DNA from: JAPPFW01 sp965231815
GTDB taxonomy: Bacteria > Actinomycetota > Acidimicrobiia > Spongiisociales > Spongiisociaceae
Length of the DNA: 64,000 nt
Direction: 5' to 3'
NCBI GenBank assembly: GCA_965231815.1
Contig: OZ246890.1
Span: forward strand, 620,001-684,000
Of the stretch, positions 42,323-51,515 are shown piece by piece. The position numbers and the translations under genes are program-made. The notes under the pieces are model-generated. The model saw only the letters and a list, made by a program, of their open reading frames with translations. It made no database searches and was not told where the DNA came from. Each line of letters starts with the position of its first letter. Within the stretch, counting starts at the first letter, position 1.

Positions 42323-43648
42323 TCAGCCGACTGTCGCCCGACCTCCCTTGTAAACGGCTGAAATCCGGCGGGTGTTCCGGATGTCCTCCAGCGGATCAGC
42401 CTCGAGAACCACCAGATCGGCAAGCTTGCGCTTCTCGACGGTACCCAGGTCGTTGCTCTGCCCGAGCAGTTCGGCAGCCCGGCTGGTCGCGGCGACGATG
42501 GCCTCCATCGGGTGGAATCCGCAACCCTCTACCAAGAGGCGCAGTTCTTCGTGCATGCTGTGGCCCGGAACTACGAACGGGTTGGTCAGGTCGGTTCCGG
42601 CCGTTACTTTCACTCCGCCTCGCTGGGCTCGACCGATGAAGGTCATCTGGTTGCGAAGCTCGACCGGCGCCTGCTCCCAGTCGGTCTCGCTGTAATCGAA
42701 CGGGTAGGCGTACTGGTTCCATTGCTCCTTGACGGCGTCGGGCATCTCGTCGAGTCCGGGCGGGTTTGCGGCCTGCGGGGTGTTGCCGGCCAGGATGCTT
42801 TGCGAGAGGGTAAGGGTGGGGGTGATGAAGGTCCCACGCTCGGCCATCAGAGCTATCAAGCCGTTTGCCAGGTCGGATCCGGGATCGATAAAGCGCCACG
42901 GCTGGAAACCGACCAGCGGATCCAGGATACGGCCCGCCAGGGCTGCGAGGTCCGCTTGGCGCTCCTCCGGTACCAGTTCCCGGCCTATCCGCACATGTTC
43001 GAGGGCATCGACGCCGACCTTCACCGCTTCCTCAACGGTCACGACATGGCCAACGTGTGCAGCTACCCTTACTCCCTGCTTGTGGGCTTCGGAGATCACC
43101 GCCCGCAGGACCGGGAGGCGGGCCCACACGTAGACCTTTATAAAGTCCATCCCGGCGTCGACAAGCCGGGCGGTTTCCTTTCGAGCAGTCTCCTCGTCGT
43201 CGATGATCGCCAGCCAGCGCCACGGCGCCGGAGGATCGGCCGGGCCGTCCAGGATGGTCCCGGCACCGAAGAAGCGCGGCCAGGTATCGCGCCCTTGCTT
43301 GAAGGTACGGAAGACCTCTCCCGGATCGAAGTTCCCCGTGTCCCGGACTGTTGTCACCCCGTGTCGTAACAGGGTGGTCATGAACAGATCGGCCAAGGAA
43401 CCGGGATCCTCCACCTGCAGGAACGAGTTGTCGGCCAGCACCCCGACATGAACATGGCAATCGATCAGGCCCGGGATCACCGTAGAGCCGGAGATATCCA
43501 CTACCTCGGCATCGGTGGGGACCTCCATTTCCCCACTACGGAAGACCGCATCGATCCGTTCCCCGTCGATCAGCACAACCCCGTCGTCTATGGGTTCCCT
43601 GCCCGTGCCGTCTATTACCTTTCCGCCAACCAGAGCCTTCGCAGCCAT
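42323..43648 (-). CDS. Amidohydrolase-superfamily metal-dependent hydrolase
   Basis: A 441-aa imidazolonepropionase-like amidohydrolase. TVIPGLIDCHVHVGV has the HxH metal motif at residues 65-67. DFIKVYVWARLP has the conserved Lys, GVRVAAHVGHVVTVEEA the His ligands, DALEHVRIGREL another His, and VTAGTDLTNPFVVPG the Asp. The N-terminal and C-terminal beta-sandwich (GTVEKRKLADLVVLEADPLE) is complete. It is probably a cyclic-amide or ester hydrolase; the precise substrate is not visible. It converges on the VOC gene. Confidence 0.85.
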   Translation of the reverse strand: MAAKALVGGKVIDGTGREPIDDGVVLIDGERIDAVFRSGEMEVPTDAEVVDISGSTVIPGLIDCHVHVGVLADNSFLQVEDPGSLADLFMTTLLRHGVTTVRDTGNFDPGEVFRTFKQGRDTWPRFFGAGTILDGPADPPAPWRWLAIIDDEETARKETARLVDAGMDFIKVYVWARLPVLRAVISEAHKQGVRVAAHVGHVVTVEEAVKVGVDALEHVRIGRELVPEERQADLAALAGRILDPLVGFQPWRFIDPGSDLANGLIALMAERGTFITPTLTLSQSILAGNTPQAANPPGLDEMPDAVKEQWNQYAYPFDYSETDWEQAPVELRNQMTFIGRAQRGGVKVTAGTDLTNPFVVPGHSMHEELRLLVEGCGFHPMEAIVAATSRAAELLGQSNDLGTVEKRKLADLVVLEADPLEDIRNTRRISAVYKGGRATVG

Positions 43649-43710
43649 CTCTCTGCTCCTTGTCTATCCCGGTTGTGCATAAATCTAGCCGAAACTCCGA
43701 CCCGCTCCCG

Positions 43711-43729
43711 CTCATGAGTAATAGGGGGG
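43711..43729. repeat. Isolated IS1380-like terminus
   Basis: CTCATGAGTAATAGGGG read on the minus strand is CCCCTATTACTCATGAG, close to the IS1380 ends at 13034 and 31896. No partner end or CTAA duplication was found. It lies 45 bp before the D-aminoacylase start and might also be part of its promoter. Confidence 0.3.
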
Positions 43730-43773
43730 CCGGTAACATTCGATGTAGCTGTGGGAGTCATACGGGAGGCGGC

Positions 43774-45327
43774 ATGCTCGACTGGTTGCTGACAGGCGGA
43801 ACCGTCATAGACGGGACCGGACGACCCGGTTTCCGGGCCGATGTCGGCCTAGTCGGAGCAGCCATAGCTGCGGTAGGTGACCTAGCCGGTAGGGAAGCCC
43901 ACCGAACCGTGGACGTAGGCGGCGCTGTTATCTGCCCCGGCTTCATAGATGTCCATGCTCATTCTGAGTTTTCCCTGCTCCGAGGGGGTGACGTTGACGC
44001 CAGACTCCGTCAGGGGATCACTACCGATCTGCTCTCTCCCGACGGGTTCGCCTACGCACCGCTGGTGGGGGAAAGGCGCGCCGAGATGGAGGCCTACCTC
44101 GAGGTGTTCAACGGTCCCCCCGACCCTTCGTGGGAGTGGTCCACCTCCGCCGAGTACCTGAGGATGTTCGACCGGCGAGTCGGCATAAATGTGGTTCCCC
44201 AGGTGGGCTTCAACGCCGTCCGAGCCGAGGCGGTCGGTTGGGAGCCGCGCCCGGCGACACCTGCTGAGGTCGCCCGTATGGAGGATCTGACCCGGCAAGA
44301 GATGGAGGAAGGCGCTCCCGGCATCCAGGTTGGCCTCGACTACTTCCCGTCGGGTCATGCCACTACCGAGGAGCTGACCGCGGTGGCCCGAGTGGTGGCC
44401 GGTTACGGTGGGGTGTACACCTCCCATGTACGAGGCATCCGGGGGGACACGCTTGGTGGCGTCAGAGAGGCCCTCCGGGTGGGCCGCGAATCGGGGGTGG
44501 CGGTCCACATCTCCCATCTGTTCGGAACCGATGAGCTATACGAACTGCTCAGCGACGCCCGGGACGAGGGTCAGGATGTTACCTTCGACGCTTATCCCTA
44601 CATGGCCGCCAGCAGCCATCTGGCTTTCTGCCTTCCCAAATGGGTGGAGCAGGGACCCCCCGAGCGGATCATCCGGTCGCTCAAGGATCCTGGTGTGCGT
44701 TCCCGAATCGCTCCCCACATCGAAGAGTTCTTCGAGTCATATGTGGCCGGTCCGGACAACGCCTTCTTCTCCTCCATACCGCCCGGTCCTTACCGGCGTC
44801 TCCAGGGCCGCCCGCTCACCGACGCCTTTGGTACGGCGGGTGACACACTGGCGGATGCGGTGTGCACGCTGCTTGTCGAGTGCCGTCTGAGGGTGCTGAT
44901 GGTGTACCGCTGGCACGATGAGGCCAAGCTACGCCGCGCAATGACCCACCCCCTCGGGATGGTCGGCTCGGACGGGTTGTTCCGGGGCGCCTTTCCGCAC
45001 CCGAGAGGTTTCGGCGCCCATGCTCGTGTCTTGGCCCATCTGGTACGGGAGAAGGGATGGCTCAGCCTTTCCGACGCCGTCCGCCGGATGACCTCGATGC
45101 CGGCGGCCCGCTACGGACTGGCAGATCGAGGAACCATCCGGGCAGGCGCCGCCGCTGACGTGGCCGTCTTCGACCCGAACCGTGTTCGTGATCGGGCCAC
45201 TTTCGAGAATCCCCGTTCCAGGGCGGTCGGGATGGACTACGTGTTCGTCAACGGACGGGCCGCCATCGAAGCCGGCCGACTCATGGAAACCACCGCGGGT
45301 CGTGTCCTGCGAAGGCTAGGTACCTGA
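43774..45327 (+). CDS. N-acyl-D-amino-acid deacylase-like amidohydrolase
   Basis: A 517-aa D-aminoacylase/dihydroorotase-like hydrolase. DWLLTGGTVIDGTGRPGFRA and ICPGFIDVHAHSEFSLL carry the HxH motif. GGVYTSHVRGIRGDTLGGVR and AVHISHLFGTDELYELL carry His ligands. HPLGMVGSDGLFRGAFPHPR carries the Asp, and RAGAAADVAVFDPNRVRDRA closes the beta-sandwich. ATG 43774 with GGGAGG 4 bases upstream is preferred to an upstream frame extension. In this family the enzymes remove acyl groups from D-amino acids or related amides. Confidence 0.85.
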   Translation: MLDWLLTGGTVIDGTGRPGFRADVGLVGAAIAAVGDLAGREAHRTVDVGGAVICPGFIDVHAHSEFSLLRGGDVDARLRQGITTDLLSPDGFAYAPLVGERRAEMEAYLEVFNGPPDPSWEWSTSAEYLRMFDRRVGINVVPQVGFNAVRAEAVGWEPRPATPAEVARMEDLTRQEMEEGAPGIQVGLDYFPSGHATTEELTAVARVVAGYGGVYTSHVRGIRGDTLGGVREALRVGRESGVAVHISHLFGTDELYELLSDARDEGQDVTFDAYPYMAASSHLAFCLPKWVEQGPPERIIRSLKDPGVRSRIAPHIEEFFESYVAGPDNAFFSSIPPGPYRRLQGRPLTDAFGTAGDTLADAVCTLLVECRLRVLMVYRWHDEAKLRRAMTHPLGMVGSDGLFRGAFPHPRGFGAHARVLAHLVREKGWLSLSDAVRRMTSMPAARYGLADRGTIRAGAAADVAVFDPNRVRDRATFENPRSRAVGMDYVFVNGRAAIEAGRLMETTAGRVLRRLGT

Positions 45328-45699
45328 CCGTCCGGCTACCTGCTTTGACAGGACCGGGCTGGAACGAACCTCGGTCCTGAGTTACGCCTCGGTTGTATCC
45401 TTGGCGTTTCGGGTCTTAAGGGGGTTGGATCTGTCCCAGATGTGTTGCATACTGATAGGTAACCGTAAGCATCGTCGGTCGGTTCCGGTACCGAGCTTCG
45501 ACCGGGGCAGAGATCATTTCGTGCAGCCAAGCCCGGTGAGGGCAAGGTCGGCGCGTTCCGAACCCAGGACAGGTGGCGGTGGGGGTGGGCCCGGATGGGT
45601 GGACTGTATCGGCGATTTTCGCGTTCTGGCGACCCGGGCAGCCGCCCCTTGACCCGCTCGGGTAGTCGCCCGAATCGGGAGACCCTGCAGTTGGTGAGC
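45328..45699. other. Intergenic region with dispersed repeat copy 2
   Basis: No gene is supported. Bases 45427-45504 are the second copy (opposite orientation) of the repeat at 38910-38984. Confidence 0.5.
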
Positions 45700-46785
45700 T
45701 CAGCCGGTCTCTGTTCGGGTTCCTCGGGTAGGTGTGCGGCCTAACGAGGGTTCGGGAAGAGAGTACTTCCGGAGAACAGCCAGGATGCTTTGCCAGGTCG
45801 CATCGAGCAGGTCGATCGGCCGGCCACGGTGGGCAATCCGGGCGGTGGCCTCGATCTCCCCCGGATACATGATGGGCTGTGAGTCATCGAGGCGCCGGCT
45901 AGCTTTCAGGTGATCCGTCAGCAGTGACGCCCGTCGCTCGGCTTCGTCAATCGGCACGAAGCGTTTTGGATCGAGCACGATGATCATGGAGTCATTGCTG
46001 AAGGAATCCGCCGGATCCCCGGGTATCCCTCCCCCCGACAGGATGCCGGCGAACAACTCGACCATGAAGGCAAGGGCATAACCTTTGTGCCCTTCCTCAC
46101 GGCCTAGCGGGAGGATGGCGCCGCCGGCGTAGTAGTCGTCGGGATCGGTCGTCGGGTTTCCCTCCGAGTCGATTATCCACCCGGCCGGGGTTTCCTCCCC
46201 CCGGAACCGGTAAGTCCGCACCTTGCCCTCAGCCACTACCGAGGTGGCCATATCCAGCAAAAAGGGCCCTTCGAGAGCGGAGGGGAAGGACATGGCGACC
46301 GGATTCGAGCTGAGTTTCCGCTCCGCGCCTCCGAAGGGCGCCTGGTTGATCCCATGGCCGCCCGCACAGGTGAAGATGATCGAGGCCATGCTGCACGCGG
46401 CGGCCTTTTCCGCATAGCGGCCCAGCCGACCGATGTGCTTGACGCGCCGCATCGTGACCGAGGCTATTCCGGTGCTCCGAGCTTTACGAATAGCCAGATC
46501 GGTGGCGAACTCGGCTACTACCTGGCCGAACGCCCAGTTGCCGTCAACGTGTGCAGTGGATGCGGCCTCCGATTCGATTAGCGGACCGGCGGAGGGAATC
46601 AACTCCCCTCGATCGATGGCTTCCACATAGTCGCGCAGGCGCAGAACTCCGTGCGAGGACCGCCCGATGGTGTCGTTGTCCACCAAATGGGAGGCCACCA
46701 ACCGTGCGTCGGCTTCTGAAGCTCCCGCTGCTTGCAGCACGTCTGCACAAAGGTCCTCGAGTTGATCCCTTCGGATCTCCGGCAC
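45700..46785 (-). CDS. Malate/L-lactate/ureidoglycolate dehydrogenase family (Ldh-2)
   Basis: A 361-aa NAD(P)-dependent 2-hydroxyacid dehydrogenase of the MDH/LDH2 family (YlbC/AllD/YiaK type). RSSHGVLRLRDYVEAI starts the fold. MRRVKHIGRLGRYAEKAA holds the catalytic His. INQAPFGGAERKLSSNPVAM is the family motif, GPFLLDMATSVVAEGKVRT follows, and GREEGHKGYALAFMVELFAG ends the core. Start GTG 46785. It is oriented towards the aminoacylase. Substrates in the family include malate, lactate, ureidoglycolate and sulfolactate; no choice is possible from sequence. Confidence 0.87.
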   Translation of the reverse strand: MPEIRRDQLEDLCADVLQAAGASEADARLVASHLVDNDTIGRSSHGVLRLRDYVEAIDRGELIPSAGPLIESEAASTAHVDGNWAFGQVVAEFATDLAIRKARSTGIASVTMRRVKHIGRLGRYAEKAAACSMASIIFTCAGGHGINQAPFGGAERKLSSNPVAMSFPSALEGPFLLDMATSVVAEGKVRTYRFRGEETPAGWIIDSEGNPTTDPDDYYAGGAILPLGREEGHKGYALAFMVELFAGILSGGGIPGDPADSFSNDSMIIVLDPKRFVPIDEAERRASLLTDHLKASRRLDDSQPIMYPGEIEATARIAHRGRPIDLLDATWQSILAVLRKYSLPEPSLGRTPTRGTRTETG

Positions 46786-47018
46786 GAGATTGATCCTTTC
46801 CTATCGCATCGTTCCAGAGCGAACTCCGTCACTGAGTCAGCTTCGGCTAACTGTACTTTCCGTAGTCGGGGGTACCGGTGCCTGAACCAGCCATCAGATG
46901 TCGCAAATCGACAATCATATTGATGATTAAGCGAGCGGGTCAGCCGCCGCGAGTGTTGTTCTAATCGAGCGTCGGTATTAGCCTTATAACAACGAATGTT
47001 TGGTTCTCGGAGGGGTCA

Positions 47019-50000
47019 GTGATCGTTAGAAGACGCAGGTTTATATCAATTCTCGGTGTATTGGCGATGGTGGCTACCTTGCTGGCAGCTCCCGTAGCCG
47101 GTGAGCACGGGACAAGTTACACCGATGTGCATGCAGGCGGAGGGTTCACTCCGGCCATTCAAGCCCTCGCTCTGGCGGGTGTTATTGAAGGAACGGACTG
47201 TTCCGAAGGTGAGTTTTGCCCCGACGATGTGCTGACGCGCGAGGTTCTGGCTGTGTGGTTGGTGCGCGCCGTCGACGGCGGGGATCCAACCGGCGAGCCG
47301 ACAGAGCGGTTTGCCGACGTCCGGCGCGACTGGCCGGTCGCGGCCCACGTCGAACGTTTGGCGGAACTGGGTGTCATCGAGCAGTGCAACGGTGATCCAC
47401 CCGTGTTCTGTCCGTTCGCTCCGGTGACCCGTTCGGAGGCCGCCACCCTACTCGTGAAGGCCTTCGACCTTCCTCCAGCTTCCTCCTCTGGATTCGAGGA
47501 TATTGCCGGCTCGGAGGTCGTCGCTGATATCAATGCTCTCGCGGCCGCGGGTATCGCGATCGGGTGTTCGAACGATCCTCTGCTGTTCTGCCCATCCCAA
47601 GACATAACCCGCGCTGAGATGGCGGCTCTACTGGCCAGGGCTCTCCGGTTGGTTCCCCGTCCCGGCCACGAGCCGGAAGCGCTCTCCGTCGATCCGGAGA
47701 TCCGGATAGGCACGCTTGACAATGGCTTCACGTACTACTTGCGAAGCAACGACAAGCCGGGCGACTCGATAACGATGCGCCTCGCCGTCAAAGCCGGGTC
47801 GGTCAACGAACCCGAGCCCGGTCTGGGGATCGCGCACTTCCTCGAACACATGCTTTTCAAGGGCACCGAGGCCTACACGGCCGACGAATTGAATTCGACG
47901 ATCCGAAACCTGGGCGCCGAATTGGGTCCTGATACCAATGCCTACGTGTGGTACGACGAGACGGTATACGAGTTGACCGTAGCCGCCGACCCGCCCGAGA
48001 ACGTGAGTACCGCCCTGCATGTATTGTCACAGTTGGCCCATGCGGCGACCATCGACCCCGACGCGGCGGTGTTGGAGAGGGGCGTGGTTATCGACGAGTT
48101 ACGTTTGAGGACCGCCACCGGCAGCGGCCAGATCTCCGCCGAGTTTGACCGCGTATACACCGAAGGGACGCCCTACGAGGGTTACTACGCGGGCGGGACC
48201 GAAGCCGCTATCGAAGCGACAACGGCCGAGGACCTGAGGGACTTCTACGAGACGTGGTATGTGCCGTCCAACATGGCCATTGTTGCGGTGGGCGACGTGC
48301 CGCTCGATGACCTTTACTCCCTGGTAGAGGAGCACTTCGGGCCTATACCCTCCGGAGAGGCCCCGTTCTTCTCCTTGCCGGAGGTCGTCCCGGATCCCGA
48401 AGGCTCATATCACGTTGCCACCCATGAGGATCTGGGGTATTCCTACATATCGCTCGACATACCCATCCCACGCTCGGTTCCCGGTACGGATCAGGCCGAG
48501 AGGCTAGGCCTGATGGAATGGCTGATCGAGATCATGGTGTCTAATCGGCTCGACGACGCCTATTACCGGGGTGAACTCCTTCAAGTCGACCGACCCTCCT
48601 TCTCGTCCTTCACCTATGGCAACGCCTTGCGTTACTACGGAACCAATTGGCAGGGTGACGATCTTGATAGGGCCTCCGCCGCCTACATGTCCGTGTTGCT
48701 AACCATCGAGGAATACGGATTCACGGATGCTGACCTGTCGCGGGCTGTTGAACAGCTAGCTACCAGCTTGGAACACCAGTTGGAAACCTCCGGTAGCACA
48801 AACGACCCCGGGTACGCCGATAGCTACGTATCGCACTTCCTGGTCGGGGGTGACCTCAGCACTCCGCAGGAGCGCCATGACCGGCTCACGGCACTGGCTG
48901 AAGAGGTGACGGTCGGAGAATTGACCGCTCGCTACCGGTGGCTCATGAATAGGGCCGGGCCGATTTTCATTGCAGTTGGACCGAACCCGGAAAGTGTCCC
49001 CACGACGGCGGACCTGGCAGCGGCGGTTGCATCCGCTGCCCCACGCAGCGAGCCCCCACCGGTGGAGGAGCCGATTGATGCGTTAATGCAGGTTCCCGAC
49101 CCGGTGGAAGCGGCGGATACCAGGAAACTGGGTGTGCTGGACGCTGTCGAATGGCAGTTCCCCAACGGCGCAAGGGTCGTATTCACCCAGTCCGACATAG
49201 CGGAATCTACCGTCAATATCCGGGCAAGGTCGCTAGGGGGATGGTCGCAACTCCGGCCGGGATCTCGCGCCCTCGCTCCTAGGGCTGTCGAGGCCGTGCT
49301 GGGCAGTGGATTCGGAGGTTGGTCGAAGTCACAGATCAACCGCTACCTGGACGGCAGCACCGCCTCGGTAAGCGCGTTCATCAGCGAGCGAACAGAAGGC
49401 TTTGACGGGTCTGCCAACACCGAGGATCTCGAAACCGCCTTTCAGATGATGCACCTGCTGATTACCGCTCCTAGTGTGGACGAACTCGCCTACCGCGAGG
49501 CGCTCAACGGGGCCGCGATCCGCGCCTCTCTGGCTGAAGTCAACCCGTCCTGGCAGGCGTGGGTGGCTTATAACGAGGCCCGTTTCGGACTCGAGTGGCA
49601 CAACCCGGTGGCGACCCAGGAGCAACTCGCTTCGATGAGCGCCGAGGCGTTGCTCGACCTCTACCAGAGCCGTCTGGGTGATGTGGACGACTTGATGGTC
49701 ACGGTGGCCGGAGATGTAGATGCGGAGGTTGTGGCGCAACTGGCGCGCCACTACATCGGTACTCTCCCGGCGGGGGAGCCCGATACGTTCGTGAATCGTC
49801 ACCGCCCATTCCCTGAGGGCGTTACCCGGCGGGATATAGCGGTGGGTCCGGAGATGGGCGCAGTGCTGGAGATATCGTATGAGGTTGAGCACCCCGTGAC
49901 CCCCTCGTCAAGAGTTAACGCTCATGTGTTGAGGGTGCTCTTGGACGACGTTCTCTTCCGCTTGATCCGCGAAGAGGTGGGTGCATCCTACGTGGCGTCG

Positions 50001-50393
50001 GTCTCGATAAGTCCGAGCTTCACTCCGACGAATCGGGTGTACTCGGACATCGTGGTCACCTCCGACGGTCCCAGCCTGGAGGGTCTACACAGCAGGGTCC
50101 TGTCCATTGTGGATGACTTGGCGGCCAACGGACCGTCCGCGGAAGAGTTGCAGGAGGCGAAGGCTGTCGCGGCGTCCGACTTCGACAAGGTGGACAACTC
50201 TCGGCTGCTCGGGATACTGTCGAGTCGGCTGTACATAGACGACGCCGAACTCTTGACGCCCGCCAGGTCGATCGAGGAACTCGAAAAGGTAACCGCAGCG
50301 ACCGTGCAGGCGCTCGCGGCTGCGATCTACGATACCGAGAATCGCATCGAGATTGTCCGGGTACCGGCTTCCCCGTCGGGAGGGAGTGAATAG
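47019..50393 (+). CDS. SLH-anchored M16 (insulinase-family) metallopeptidase
   Basis: A 1124-aa secreted protein. After a signal peptide (FISILGVLAMVATLLAAPVA) come three SLH-like repeats with Cys pairs C61/C67, C123/C131 and C183/C191 in the same positions as in the SLH-thioredoxin gene. An M16 peptidase follows: AVKAGSVNEPEPGLGIAHFL then EHMLFKGTE, with the inverted HxxEH zinc site H273-E276-H277, and the distal Glu in LERGVVIDELRLR. A second, inactive M16 half occupies about residues 700-1110 (VEWQFPNGARVVFTQSD; GAVLEISYEVEHPVTP), as in other M16A/B dimers. The protein would be a cell-wall-attached peptidase. GTG 47019 follows GGAGGGG by 3-4 bases. Confidence 0.87.
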   Translation: MIVRRRRFISILGVLAMVATLLAAPVAGEHGTSYTDVHAGGGFTPAIQALALAGVIEGTDCSEGEFCPDDVLTREVLAVWLVRAVDGGDPTGEPTERFADVRRDWPVAAHVERLAELGVIEQCNGDPPVFCPFAPVTRSEAATLLVKAFDLPPASSSGFEDIAGSEVVADINALAAAGIAIGCSNDPLLFCPSQDITRAEMAALLARALRLVPRPGHEPEALSVDPEIRIGTLDNGFTYYLRSNDKPGDSITMRLAVKAGSVNEPEPGLGIAHFLEHMLFKGTEAYTADELNSTIRNLGAELGPDTNAYVWYDETVYELTVAADPPENVSTALHVLSQLAHAATIDPDAAVLERGVVIDELRLRTATGSGQISAEFDRVYTEGTPYEGYYAGGTEAAIEATTAEDLRDFYETWYVPSNMAIVAVGDVPLDDLYSLVEEHFGPIPSGEAPFFSLPEVVPDPEGSYHVATHEDLGYSYISLDIPIPRSVPGTDQAERLGLMEWLIEIMVSNRLDDAYYRGELLQVDRPSFSSFTYGNALRYYGTNWQGDDLDRASAAYMSVLLTIEEYGFTDADLSRAVEQLATSLEHQLETSGSTNDPGYADSYVSHFLVGGDLSTPQERHDRLTALAEEVTVGELTARYRWLMNRAGPIFIAVGPNPESVPTTADLAAAVASAAPRSEPPPVEEPIDALMQVPDPVEAADTRKLGVLDAVEWQFPNGARVVFTQSDIAESTVNIRARSLGGWSQLRPGSRALAPRAVEAVLGSGFGGWSKSQINRYLDGSTASVSAFISERTEGFDGSANTEDLETAFQMMHLLITAPSVDELAYREALNGAAIRASLAEVNPSWQAWVAYNEARFGLEWHNPVATQEQLASMSAEALLDLYQSRLGDVDDLMVTVAGDVDAEVVAQLARHYIGTLPAGEPDTFVNRHRPFPEGVTRRDIAVGPEMGAVLEISYEVEHPVTPSSRVNAHVLRVLLDDVLFRLIREEVGASYVASVSISPSFTPTNRVYSDIVVTSDGPSLEGLHSRVLSIVDDLAANGPSAEELQEAKAVAASDFDKVDNSRLLGILSSRLYIDDAELLTPARSIEELEKVTAATVQALAAAIYDTENRIEIVRVPASPSGGSE

Positions 50394-50439
50394 AGCCGAC
50401 CAAACGGGCCCGGGTCAGGCCGCTGGAGTCATGACGGCG

Positions 50440-51057
50440 GGGTAGACTTGCCGCCGTGTACGGAGGGTTCGGAGCACCACTGCAACCGCAGGACCTTCAA
50501 CGGTTCCAAGACGTCTTCGGGTAGCCGTAGAAGGTCGACGAGCACGGCGCGGTCGAGTTCCTGCCGGACTTCATCATGGTGTGCTTCGTTGGCTGGAAGG
50601 AACGGCCACTTATATTCTTGAAGATGCGGTCCGCTTTGGCGAGTTGGTGTTCGTTGAGATGCCGTGGATCCAGAACTGGTAGGTCGGGGAGAGCGGTGAT
50701 GGTGGGGACCGCACGGCCTTGCTGCCGGCGATTCGCGGTCCACCAGAAACACATCATGCTCAGAGTGGTGTTCGCCCACAGGAGCAGGGGAATCGCCAAC
50801 ACTCGTCATGGGGCTGGAAGCTGGGCCAGGCTCTGCCCCTGATCGTTCGTTCCGGGGTAAGGCAGGAAGCCAGGCTCTGGGAGTTCAACTGGAAGTCGCG
50901 ATTGAAGTGCAGGGGTGTGGCTGTGTCCCACACTTCCAGGGAAACGGTTCAAGAGGCCGGTTCGTACTAGGCCACGGCTGTCCGACTCGACCACAAGAGT
51001 ACGGTCTCGTGGGGCCGAGTGTGCCCACAACACCGGGTATTCGTGAACCTCGGACAT
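50440..51057 (-). pseudogene. Decayed C-terminal part of a large protein, possibly DNA methyltransferase
   Basis: Successive minus-strand frames give HTPALQSRLPVELPEPGFLP and NDQGQSLAQLPAP, then LAIPLLLWANTTLSMMCFWW, RRQQGRAVPTITALPDLPVL and DPRHLNEHQLAKADRIFKN. These are followed in another frame by FLPANEAHHDEVRQELDRAV, LVDLLRLPEDVLEPLKVLRL and QWCSEPSVHGGK. They read as one protein end broken by at least two frameshifts. The pattern resembles the C terminus of large adenine-specific methyltransferases, but I cannot name the family with certainty. The segment 50394-51287 otherwise has no gene. Confidence 0.4.
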
Positions 51058-51287
51058 CGGATGGAGTTACAAATGGCCCGCGGGTGTCGCCTTTGGCGCC
51101 TGGCTTAAAGCCTATGTCAGTTGTGGCTCTCCGATCCGGCGGTGGCCACCATCGGGCATGGTCAGGTTCCCTTCTGGTTCGAGGCGGTCCTGTCGTTCCC
51201 TGCTTACGCTACCTATGGCTACGTTCAGAGTCAGGCGTTCCGGGAAGTCGTCATACAGCGAATACAGATGCTACGCTCTTGAGCATA

Positions 51288-51515
51288 TTGGTTACTTCTA
51301 TCCGGCTCTCGCCCGAAACCGAGCGTCGGCTTTCTTCTCTGGCTTCGCAGACCGGACGCACTAAGTCTTTCTACATTCGTCAAATAATTGAACGCGGACT
51401 CGAGGATGTTGAGGATTACTACCTGGCCGCAGATGTCCTCGAACGTATCCGCAAAGGACATGAGCAGTTACATACCGCCTCCGCAGCTAGGAGACGACTT
51501 GGTTTGGAAGGTTAG
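51288..51515 (+). CDS. RelB/DinJ-like ribbon-helix-helix antitoxin
   Basis: A 75-aa antitoxin with the RHH segment VTSIRLSPETERRLSSLASQ then GRTKSFYIRQIIERGLEDVE, and a toxin-binding tail (YLAADVLERIRKGHEQ). TTG 51288 is my choice because VTSIRLSPE is the normal start of the family; TTG 51279 is three codons earlier. It overlaps the toxin gene by 17 bases. Confidence 0.8.
   Translation: MVTSIRLSPETERRLSSLASQTGRTKSFYIRQIIERGLEDVEDYYLAADVLERIRKGHEQLHTASAARRRLGLEG

Noticed and set aside
40501..42423. 640-aa open frame on the minus strand
   Set aside because: It lies antisense to the LLM and VOC genes, has no recognisable domain, and its length is explained by codon bias of the high-GC plus-strand genes.
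42512..43369. 285-aa plus-strand frame
   Set aside because: Antisense to the amidohydrolase, which has a full set of family motifs.
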